From Cristatella mucedo (taxonomy: Eukaryota; Bryozoa; Phylactolaemata; Cristatellidae), in assembly GCA_009760855.2 (NCBI GenBank), contig WPIO01000038.1, positions 847,501 to 892,500 of the forward strand: a stretch of 45,000 nt of DNA, read 5' to 3'. The notes beneath the pieces were generated by a model. That model was not told where the DNA came from. It did no database searches and saw nothing but the letters and a program-made list of their open reading frames with translations. Shown piece by piece: positions 28,801 to 40,745 of the stretch (positions within the stretch are counted from its first letter, which is position 1; each line of letters begins with the position of its first letter). A program made the position numbers and the translations under genes.

Positions 28801-31800
28801 CCAGCTGGATGGGCAGCTGCACAGAGAAACAGAGTACTGTGGACTGATAGGTCAAAATTCAATCTCTTTGGCTGTGACAAGAAGATGGCGTACGTTTGCC
28901 AACGAAAGGGTGAAGCGGCTATTAAGGCTCAGAGTTCTCAGGGGCATGAAATTCGGTGAGTTGCTTGAAGTTTTGAAGGCTATGTTAGGCGTCAATTCCT
29001 CCAGAAACGTGCCAGAAAATGGCTGAGTCAGTGCCGAGGAGATTGTGCCTCCACTAGTTATTGATTCTACTCAATGTATAATATGTAAATATATATTTCT
29101 AGGCTTCTCTGCAGAATAAAAAACTGCTGCAGACTTAGATACGATCTAAATAGTGTTTCGAGTAAAAAAACTAGTAGTGGAAGTGTCTGCGATTTTTAAA
29201 AAAAAGCATGGCATCACTGACTGAGCATACTGTCTTAATTGTTAAGTCGGCCGACTTGAAGCCGATGAGCACAAGTAAAAATTAGCCTGTTTAGATATCA
29301 GTAAGACACAAATGGTTATTTAAATTAATTTGTAAGTACAGGCCCACTACAGGCCTCTGTCGTGGGTACAAGTACGGAAAAATATTTCACTTACAGCGAC
29401 GATTTGATCCCACAACCTTCGGTGTTAAGGGCTATTGCTCTGGCTACTTCGACACGACGACTGCCATGCCAGCACATGCAACAAGCTTAAACCCTCAGCT
29501 TTTAATTGTCACTGCCTATCTCTGTAACCTGCCACTGCCAATAATCCAAATACATTCCAGTGGATTCATCCTCATAATCCTAGGCATCTCACTTCCTCGA
29601 CAGTCTGCTTGACTCAGCAATGCATCTCAGCCTGTCTTTGATTGAAATTACTTCTGGTTAACGTCTATGCTAAATAATAATAATGATGATGATGATGACA
29701 TTTGCACAGCCCCCTAAGAGAGCTAAACCTTTTTCAATGCACTTTACACGGCCTGTAAAGGAAGCACGACCACATGGCTAAAAAATATAAATACTAGCTG
29801 ATTTAACAGCCTCTTTTTGTAAAGGGACAGAAGAGCCTTGACGGCTATCACCACCGCTTGCAGTGTCGATAAAGGATCGCCAACCACAGGATTCGAACCC
29901 ACGACCTCGGGGCCAAGGTCGTGAAAAGCAACCGCCTTACCTAGTGAGCCATTACGGCTCACATGGTTAGTTATAACATGCAGTGTCAGCATGCAAAAAA
30001 AGCACAAACATGACAATTTATACAAACCAAGAGAATGCTGAGCTTCATTCAAATGCCGAAATGGCATGATGTCAGTTGGGAACATGCCGATAAGCTTTGG
30101 GGACATAAATTAAAGGCACGGTCAACAAAGGATTTGAAGTTGGGTAGAGGCACAACCAAACGACGTAAAGGTCACACGAGTAAGTGTTGGGATGCCTAAC
30201 TGGCCTGATTGGGACGTAGTTTGCAATGACGAGCCTAGGCCTGCGAATGAAGGGACCTAAATGTGAGACAAAACGTTGAAGTCGATATACAGCTTGATTC
30301 GGAGCCAGTGAAGGCCGGTGAGAAGTAGCTTAATGAGTTGATAGCTGCAGAGTTTTGCATCAACTATAAGTGCCTTACTGGACAGGCCGGAAGATTTGCG
30401 AGTAGCGAGTTACAAAAGTCGAGGCGGGAAGTCACAAATGTACGGACGACTTAGATGTGGCATTTCTATCTCTAAGCAGCCCAAATTTCTGCAATGCCAA
30501 GTAGCTGAAAGTAGGGAGACTTGACTGTAAAGCAGACGAGGTCGTCTATAAGAAGGCTCCCTTTGGAACACGACACCCAGATTTCGTGCTGATGCCAAAA
30601 GAGATGTACTGGTCATGCGCATTACACGGGCTTACTCTTTGACGACACCACCGAAGTGTCTCCAACGAACACTTGCCAAGCCTGACTGTAGAAAGGTGCA
30701 CGGAACCATGAGCTAAAATTACATTAGGCAGAGGATGTTTTTCTCGGCACCTACTTCCAAACAATTTTTCACTTACAGACTGAAGACTGCAATCATTGCC
30801 TTAATTAAGCCCCCTATAACTCCTGCTTTGCAGTGTATTTCTGCCTGTGCACTAAGATGCTAACAGATAGAGCTTGTGCATCGTGACACTGGGCAGCTAG
30901 GCTTGTCTGTCGCACACATAGCAACCACTGGGTAGCTAGCACCAATTCTTGCCAACCTGCTCGGACTTGCAATGAATTCCAAGTCCTGTCGCTAAGTCAT
31001 AGACCCCTCCATTCTCTTTCAACGGCTTACCTCTTGGAAATGCTTTCACCCCAAGATTTCCAACGACAAAGGCTCATCTGAGTCATTAACCTGAGCCTCC
31101 AATCACACTCATATCCTGTGTATTAGCCCACAAGGTCAGGTGGTGCTCGCTCTTCACGACCCAGATCATGGGTTCGATCCGTGGGTTCGACTGTCCCGAT
31201 TGTGGGCTCGAGCCGTGCATCGATTGTGTGATCGAGTGATCGATTCTTTCTTGACCACTGCAAGCGGTGGCGACAGCCATGAATGCTCTGCTGGCGCAAT
31301 ATAGATTAGGCTGTTAAACCAGCTTACTCTTTAAAAGAACATGCCTTTATTCCTATGCTTCCAACAACCACTGACTGAGGTCACGACATCCCCTGACTTG
31401 ACATTTACAAAAAGTTAAAACCGACCAGCTGTTTGAGCAAATTAACAATAAGAGTTGTATTGCACTAAAATAGAAATAAATCTTACAGGTATTCAATCAT
31501 GTTTGTCCTTTGTATGCCTACGCAAGCCGACAATACATTTTCTCACAAAGAAAAAAATTTACACGGTTCCTTTCCAGCACGATTAAAGTGTCTTGAATCA
31601 GATCTAGCTATATGTATCTATGTATCTCCGTCTGTAACTCTACAAAGCCACACAGGCTGTGTGGGTATTACGCAGGAGAGTTTTGTATAGCTCACTCACA
31701 GCCTAAGCACCTTTCGGTACGCATTCGGTAGCCAACAGACTTCGTCTCACGAAACAAAGAGAAAGTGGGAAGCATAGCAGAGTCACGAGAGCAGTTGAGG

Positions 31801-34800
31801 TAGTGAGTAGCATAGAAGTAGCAGCTCAGTACCACTGAAAAGGATGACCCATAGTCGGCAGTAGGAGAGTAGTTGTCGTTGCGTAAGAATTGCAGAGTTC
31901 CACAGTCGAAGACCAGCAGAGCTAAAGCTTCTGTCGCCAACGGTCTTTAAGTGGAGGAATGGAACAGCTAATTTGTTGTCCATACAGGACACCTGATGGC
32001 GAGAAGAGGCTGAAACTAGTGAAGCAGTTCAGCTAAGTATGGAAGAACCAAGACGAGGTGGGCCTTGTAGGTCAGCGTAAGAACTTTGCTCTGTATCCAT
32101 TGATCAACCGGCAGCCGTCCTAGCTTTTTTAGCAAAGGAGAAAGATGCTCAAACCTCTAGGACTTGAAGACTAGCCTTGCAGCCATATTCATTACCAGCT
32201 GCAGAGGCCTAGTTGCTTTTTTTGGCAGCCCAGCCAAAAGGAAAGTACAATAATCAAGCCGAGACAGAACTAAGGAGCTAGTTAAATTGTTTGCAAACCA
32301 CTGTGGAAGACAGCTCCTAATCTCAGATAGAAATCGGACCTGATGGCTAGTTGTAGAAGCAGTCTTCTGAATGAAGCTTTTGAATTTGAGGCAGCTGTCG
32401 AAAACGACGCCTACATTTCGAGCAAGTGGTGATGGTCGCACAACAGTATCACCTATTAGAAGAGCGAAGCTTTTTGATCCAGCCACACGCTTAGGGTGTC
32501 CTATGAGCAGCAGTTCAGTTTTATCGTCATAATAATAATAATAATGCACTTGATAAGCGCCCACAGAGGAATTAATCTCTCTCTCTAGGCGCTTTACATT
32601 TGCTGCAAAGGGAAATGCAATTGAATGGTAAGTATAATCATGCTTGAAAAACAAACACAATGAATAATATGGTTAGGGGTGACATGCACAGGGTCAGCAT
32701 GCAAATGTGGTTAGTGGCAGCATGCACAGTGTCAGCATGCATAAGCACATCAAGGACGAATCACAGGGACCCACTAAATGTGGTCCTAAATAGGTGTTTT
32801 AAGTTCCTTTTAAATGTGGTCAGGTCAGGGGATGTTCTGACGCAGGTCGGGAGGCAGTTCCAGGCTTTGGGAGCATACGAACTAAATGCACGGTCTCCAA
32901 AGGGTTTAAGGTTTGTACGAGGTATTTGTAGGCTGTGGAATTCCGAAAAGCGGGTGGTACGATGCTTGGCCTGATGGGGGAGTATATCTGAGAGATAGGC
33001 TAGAGCCATAGAATGAAAGGACCTAAAAGTGAGCGACAAAACCTTGAAGTCAATCCGTTGCTTGACTGGTAGCCAGTGCAGTTCGGCGAGAAGTGGAGTA
33101 ATGTGGCAACTGCGACGCTCACGACAGACAAGCCTAGCTGCAGAGTTTTGCACCAGCTGCAATCGCCTGATCGCACATGCTGGTAGGCCAGTAAGCAGTG
33201 AGTTGCAGAAGTCGAGACGGGATGTCACGAATGCATGGACCAACTTGGACGTGGTATCCTTATCTAAACAAGACCGAATTTTAGCAATGTTATGAAGCTG
33301 AAAATAGGCGGATTTCACTGTGGAGGTGATATGGTCGTCTAACAAGAGGTAGCTTTGGAATAAGACACCTAGATTTCGAGCTGATTCAACAGGAGATATG
33401 CTGGCAGAGCCAATTTTGAGCGTCAGCCTTTCCAATCTCTGAATCACATTGGGTTTGCCCATAACTAGTAAGTTAGTTTTATCATCGTTTAGTTTTAGAA
33501 AATTTGCTGCCATCCATGTGCGGATGTCATCAATGCATGCAGCAAGTGAGTTGAGATAATTTGAGGTGCTCGAAGGCTGGGAGGGATCAAAGCAAAGGTC
33601 ATCCGCATAGAAGTGAAAGCCGAGATTGTGCTTGGCAATCACGTCAGCAAGAGGGAGAGTATAAACCGTGAAAAGAACCGGACCTAGCACGGAGCCCTAA
33701 GGTACTCCATATTTCAGAGGTACTGCAGATGATCTTTGTCCATTCACGTCAATACTCTGGAGTCTCCCACTGAGATAGGACCTGAACCACTGCAGAGCAG
33801 TGCCAGTGATGCCCAGGCGAGATGAGAGGCGCTCTAGAAGAACTTTGTGATCGATGGTATCAAAAGCTGCCGAAAGATCGAGCAAAAAAAAGCAGAGACA
33901 CTCTACCCATGTCTGCATTCCTAAGTAGGTCGTTGTATACCCTAAGCAATGCTGACTCTGTGGAGTGATTACCTCTAAAGCCAGACTGGAACTTACTAGC
34001 AAGGTGTGAGGTTTCGATATACGAGTTCAGCTGGTCTGCCACGACCCGTTCCAGTGTCTTTGATAGGAATGATAGAAGGGAGACAGGGCGGTAGTTGCTT
34101 AAGTTCTCTTGGTCTAGTGTCGCTTTCTTGAGAAGTGGCCTGACTAAAACTTTTATGAAAAGTGCTGGGACATGACCTGAGGCTGTCGTTTCAAGAAGTT
34201 TACCGACATCCAGGATTGAACGTTGGCAAGGCAAGCATCCAATTTATCAGTTGCTGCAGCATATTTCGACGGTTTGAATGACAAATACACCCGAGTTTCT
34301 TCAGTATAAAAGTGATATCCAATTCCATGGGCCTTAATCACTTTTCCCAGAGGTTGAGTATAAATGGAGAACAGCACAGGACCGAGGAAGGACCCTTGAG
34401 GGACTCGACAAGTGACCCATCTTGTGCGTGAGACCTGTCCCCCACACGACACGGATGGAACACAATCAGACAAGTATGATTTAAACCATGCCAATGACTC
34501 GTATGCCAGACCAACCGTTGCTCTCAATCGATCAAGTAGAATATCATGATCAATGGTGTCGAAAGCAGCTGATATGAGCAGAGCTAGGGCAGTGATATTA
34601 CTGTCACGTTGCCACATAGAATGTCATTGTTAACATGGAGTGCAGTTTCAGTGGAGTGCTGCCTCTTGAACCCTGATTGAAATGTTTCTGACATTCCATT
34701 ATTTTCAATATGTTCAACCAGCTGCTTAGCGACAATTTTTTCAAGAATCTTTGACAAGAAAGGAAGAAGGGGAACTGGGCAATAGTTTGCAAAGACCTCT

Positions 34801-37800
34801 GCATCTAGTCCAGGCTTCGTAAGTATGGGTCTAACGGCAAACGATTGCCGATTTGAAGGACTTGGGTACAACTCCTTTTTCCAAAGAAGCATTACAAATC
34901 TCGGTTATAGCAGGTCAAGTTGATCTGCCAGTGTCCACAGAGATGATTGTGTAGGGTCTTCAGGAGAGAAGATCTTTGTACTAGACCTTATCAGGTAACC
35001 ACATCGTATGCAGATACCCCAGAAAACCTTTTCAGGAACGTCACAGTTGTGATTCCACAATTGCTTTACCCGGAGGGGACTTAAAGAGGGCACAAATCTG
35101 CACAATTTTTTCAGTAAAGGCTGAAAACGTCTCAGCTGAGTCGTTAATATCTGGGGAGTCAGACCTCTCAGCATTGGCCAGTAAATTGTCTAATGTCTTA
35201 TAAATCTGTTTTGGGTCCAACTGGCAGGAATTCAGTTTTCGAGTGAAAAAGGAGCCCTGGCTTTTAAGCTTCTGGGTTTAAACTCGAAGGAAGTCTTTGA
35301 AATTAACTAGATCTGCATCAGACCTCGATTTCTTAAAACGACGTTCAAGCCTGCGCTTACTTAACACAGCGCATCTTTTGAAGCTTTTTTGTAAATTGAA
35401 AGGCATCTCCACGATTTTGTAAACGGATGAAATGAACAGGAGCATGATTGTATTACACATAAATCCAACGATAAATCTCAAATCTGACAATATCTTACTT
35501 CAAAATTGCCTTTGTTTACTGTGAGCAGAAAAGCATGACAGCGGACTCGGTGGTCTATTAGAACTCGACTTCGGTCATCTCCTGTGACATAGTCCCGGGC
35601 ATGTCTGACCTCTCCTGTGTCATTTCCTAAGCTAAGGCTTACACAATCCAACTCTCCTCAAAGTGCCACTGCTGGCACTCCTCCACCGCACTGCCTCTGT
35701 GGTCATGTTGATGCTGATGGTGGTTACCAGCGACTGAGCCGGTTGGCCTGATGACTTCCATGGCTTAAGAGCCAGGACATTCGGGTGAAAGTCATCCGGC
35801 TTCGGTCGTCCTTCTTGGGTGACCTGACTGCAGTCCACTGGCCATACTTCCGAGCAGTTGAAGTTTTTTAAGCACAAAGGTTAACGATCGTTGATCAGTG
35901 GTATCAAATGCAGCGGTGACATCCGATATTACATGCAGGGAGACATTATAATTCATTCATTTGTATAAAGCCCTAAGAGAACTTAATCTCTATTCGGGCG
36001 CTTCACATATGCCACGAGGCTCGAGCACACGACCTCGGCCAGACCTGTCGGCCGAGCACCATAACCACTGAGCCAAACCAGCTTGGCACTAACTATGTCA
36101 ACATTGCTTAAAGGAAATGCAGAGACAGACCAGACTATCAAACGGTGTCCAGCGAGAGAGCAAAATGGGGCGGGAGAGAGGGAGGGTGGGGTGCATAATA
36201 CAGCCAAAGAGAGAGGTGCATCATACAGAGCAGTCAGAGCAAGTGAGAACCAAAGCACTCCCAGTACAGCACAGAATGGAAAAGTCCTGCATGCACAGCA
36301 GTCACTTACGGCTGCTTCTTGAGCACTACGTTTTCCATATGGTCTAACTTTGAGAGGCCCTGTGAACACAAAAAAGAGCCCAGATGTACGATAAGAAAAA
36401 AAACATAAACAGAAAAGAGCTCCACCATTTGACACAGCAGAGAAAAATATGCATCAATGACATTTACTGCAGTGCCCGTGCCTTATTTACGAGCTCAAGC
36501 ACACAAACACATAGGTGTAAGCAAATATAAGCAGACACTAAAAAATCCTTTAAGGTAGGTTTACATCGGTCGAAATGTAGAATAGCTCATACTTCAGGGT
36601 ATACAGAATCACCAAACTGGGTACAAGGATGATATATGCATACATTTCAACCCGAGTCGACTCACACAAAAACAGTTGAGAGGTGCCAGGGTGCAGCACA
36701 CCAAACCCACACAACTTAATCCCAAAAAAAGAAGGTCTCCTGATTTCACTTCTCCCAGCACAATCAACCGACTAGTAAATTTTAGGACAATGTACACTCA
36801 GCCACAAACAATCATTGCAGTATAGTCGGCGCGACTGTAAATTCGATCGAGTATTAAGAGGCTTTTCTACAATGTCAGGCATAATTGGTGAGCCGTGATG
36901 GCACACCAGGTAAGGCGGATGCTTTCACGACCTCGGTCCCAAGGTCGTGGGTTCGATTCCTGCGGTGGGCGATTCTTTATCGCCACTGCAAGCGGTGGTG
37001 ATAGCCGTAAAGGCTCTTCTGTCGCTATACAAAAAGAGGCTGTGTAATCAGCTAGGATTTATTTATTTATTTTATTTATTTGAAGGATAATAAAAATAAT
37101 AATATATTTGATAAAGCGCCCTCAGAGAACACAATCTCTTTCTAGGCACTTCACATTTGCTGCAAAGGAAACGCGATCGGATAGTGAGTGGTCTGATACT
37201 TGATAAACAACATGAACAACATGGTTAGGGGTGGCATGCACAGGGTCAGCATGCAGGTGTGGCTAGTGGCAGCATGCAACAGTATCAGCAAACAGAAGCA
37301 CATAAAACTATGAATCACAGGGACCCACGACATGCAGTCATGAATAAGTTGTTTAAAGTTCTTTTTTAAATGTGGTCAAGTCAGCGGATGTCGTGATGTA
37401 AGTCGGGAGTGAGTTCCAGGCTTTGGGAGCATACAAACTAAAGGCACGGTATCCAAAGGATTTGAGGTTTGTACGAGGTATAGATAAACCGTTAGATTCC
37501 AAAAAGCGGGTGATGCGGATGCCTAGCCTGGTGGGGGTCTGATCTGATGGGTAAACTGGAGCCTAAGATCGAAGGGACCTAAAAGCAAGCGACAAAACCT
37601 TAAAGTCGATCCATTGCTTGACTGGTAGCCAGTGCAGGTCGTCAAGAAGTGGTGTGATGTGGCAACTGCGAAGCTCACGACAGACAAATTTCTGCTTAGC
37701 AGCAGAAATTTGCACCAGCTGTAAGCGCCTGATTGCACATGCTGGTAGGCCACCAAGCAGTGAGTTACAGAAGTCAAGATGGGATGTCGCAAATGCATGG

Positions 37801-40714
37801 ACCAACTTAGATGTGGCATCCCTATCTAAACAAGCTCAGATTTTTAGGAATGTTATGAATTCTCTTAATGTGAAAATATTTATCACAAACCCGTAAACAG
37901 AACAAATGATGTTGTCACTCCAGCACGATTCTGTATGACCTACCTCCTCTTGCGAGGCATAGAGGTCACCAGCTTCAGTGTTTTCTCTTCTGCTGCAGCA
38001 CATTTCACTGATCCCGAAATTAATTGGAAAGATCGGCTGATGTAGACAGAACATAAGGCCTAAGCAGCCTGCCAATATCGCCCCATGATTTTTTTTAGGG
38101 TTCAAATCTGGCGAGTAGCTGGTCACTACACAAGCACTAGACAAGGATTCGTCAAAAAGTACTTCCCATAAGTAGTGATTGGTCAAGCAAGTTGGATTTC
38201 AATGCTCACACAATCTGCTTGGCATATGGCTGGGCCAAGACCTGGAAAATCTTCATGTAGGGGCAAGATTTTCAAGTTGGCAGGCTAGAGTCGCAATGAA
38301 AATATTTGTCGAAAAGCCATAGCATTTATTCGACAAGAACTCGGCGGTTAGTGGCCTACCGGCCTGTGCAGCCAGGTCTTACAGTTGGTGCAAAACTCGG
38401 CAGCTGGACTTGTCTGTCTTCAGAATCGCAGATGCCACAGCACATCACTTCTCACCGACCTTTGCTTGTTCCCAATCAAGCAATGCATCGATTTCAAGTT
38501 TCTGTCACTCACTCTAAGGCCTCTTCATTCTTTGGCGCCAGCCTATCTTTCAGATCTACTCCCCCATCAGGCTAGGCAACACACCACGTTTGTGAATCTA
38601 ATCGTGTAGACTTTGTAACATGGTACGAGCCTCAAATCGTTTGGAAACCGTACCTTTAGTTCGTATGCTGAAAAAGCCTGAAACTAACTTCCAACTGACG
38701 TCACGACATCCCCTAACTTGGCAACATTTACAAAGAAGCTGGAAACACATCTATTTCTCACAGCATTTAATGGGTCCACGTGATTTGTCCTTTGTGTGCA
38801 TATGTGTGCTGACACTATGCTTGCTGCCACTAATCATATTTGTATGTTGACCCTGTGCATGTCACCTGTAACTATGTTATATGTAATGTACCTCTGTCTG
38901 TAACTCCACAAAGCCACAAAGACTATGGGGTAGTAATGCAGGAGAGTTTTGTATAGTGCACTCATAGCCCAAGAGGCTTTTGGTATGCATTCGGTAGCCA
39001 CCAGACTTCGTCTCACCCAACAAAGAGAAAGTGGGAAGCATAGCAGAGTCAGGAAAGCAGTTGAGGTAGTGAGTAGCATGGAAGTAGCAGCTCAGGACTG
39101 CTGGAAAGGATGTCATAGTCGGCAGCAGGAGAATAGTTTTCGTCTACTTGTTGGCACTGAACGTGCTGACACTGAGCGTGCTACTACTAACCATTCGACC
39201 ATGCTTCCTTTGTAGCATATGTAAAGTGCCTAGAAAGAGATTACGTTCTCTGAGGGCTTTACACAAATACATTGTAATTATTATATTGTACATTATTTCA
39301 TAGGCGGTTGCTCTTCACGACCTCAGTCCCGAGGTCACGGGTTCGAATCCTGTGGTAAGCAATCCTTTATTGCAGCTGCAAGTGGTGACGATAGCCTTCA
39401 AGGCTCTTCTGCCACAATAAAAAAGAGGCTGTTTAATCAACGGGTATTTTATTTATCGTTGGTGACGATCGGGGAGGCGGATATGAATAGTGGGCAGCCT
39501 AGGTTGCAGCCTCATTGCGCTCCCACCCTCTGCTCTGCCGCAGCTATTTAAGGGTCGTTACACTAGGCAGCAAGATGACACGCCAAGCTGTACCCAGGCG
39601 CTGCAGCACTCTCTGTAGGAACAGCAGCACTGTGCAACGACGCAAGCACTAAGCTCGCTCCTACCGGCCAGATGGCTTCGGTTGGGGTGCCCAGCATGTT
39701 GATGATGAGATCGATCTGCTGCAGCTCCGACTTGCCAGGCATCAGTGGATGGTGAGCGAGCAGCTCACCGAGGATGCAGCCGGCTGACCTTAGCGAGAGC
39801 GATGTCCTTTTAAGGAGACCGCATTCTTGCTAGCATCAATGCAGGTAACAGACGTCCAGAAACTAGTGAAAAGTGGCACTTCGAAAAAAGCTTTAGACAG
39901 ATCAGAGCAACGATAATACCGCACTATTAGGATGAGCAACCTTATGACGAGGAAATTTGAACGATGAAGCAGCACCAATGTTCGTGCAAAGACTGTTAAC
40001 TGTGAGGGCGAGAATCGCGTCGAGTACTGCTCACTTGCTAGCACTCAATCGACACGTTAAGCCAAAGTGTATATGCCTGTGCAGAAGATTGATTAGCAAA
40101 TAGAAGCAAAGTCGCCAGGTGAGCATGCCGTGCAAGTGAGAAGTCGAGAGACGCGACGGAATATTGCAGCACAGCACGTTTGCCCAGACAAGTAGCAGCA
40201 CGAAATATTAGGCACTAATCACGCAAGCCTTACGCGTGTGCTAGAAAAAATGGGATCACACATATTACTTGCAGTGCAAATGCAGGCAGTTAAATCACAA
40301 TTGGTCGATCATACGCATAATTCTGAATTGCTCGAGAGGCCAAAGAGAAGCCCCAAGGATTGATACACTAGCTTACCTAGCCCCTAGCCCAGAGTAACTC
40401 TGGTCGGGACAGCCAGAGAACACGAGTTCGTAGACTGCAAAGTAGTAGACCCGAGACACCACAACATTGCTCCATGGGGGTACATGGTAAAAGCATGACC
40501 AGGCTAACATGTGACCTAGGCTGCAGCCAGAGCCAAACCTTGACCTTTCCAGATGCAGCCAACGACGAAAAGGCTGAAGGTGCTTGGACCGAGGGCAAGC
40601 AGCTCGGGAGAATATGCTCGGCAGCGGGAGAAGCCGCCCATCCAGTGCTTGTGGGATGGCATGCCGCACCATAACTAACCGATAATGCTAAGCAATAAGC
40701 TTAGCCCAAAGCAC

Positions 40715-40745
<31 letters not shown>

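Noticed and set aside
36886-36960. Genuine tRNA genes at box A/box B sites
   Set aside because: All such sites here belong to repeated elements with common SINE bodies and tails. None forms a clean, isolated tRNA with paired acceptor ends.
40373-40672. 100-codon - strand frame between CDK10 exons
   Set aside because: It has no similarity to CDK10 or any family I know, and exon phases on both sides already join without it.
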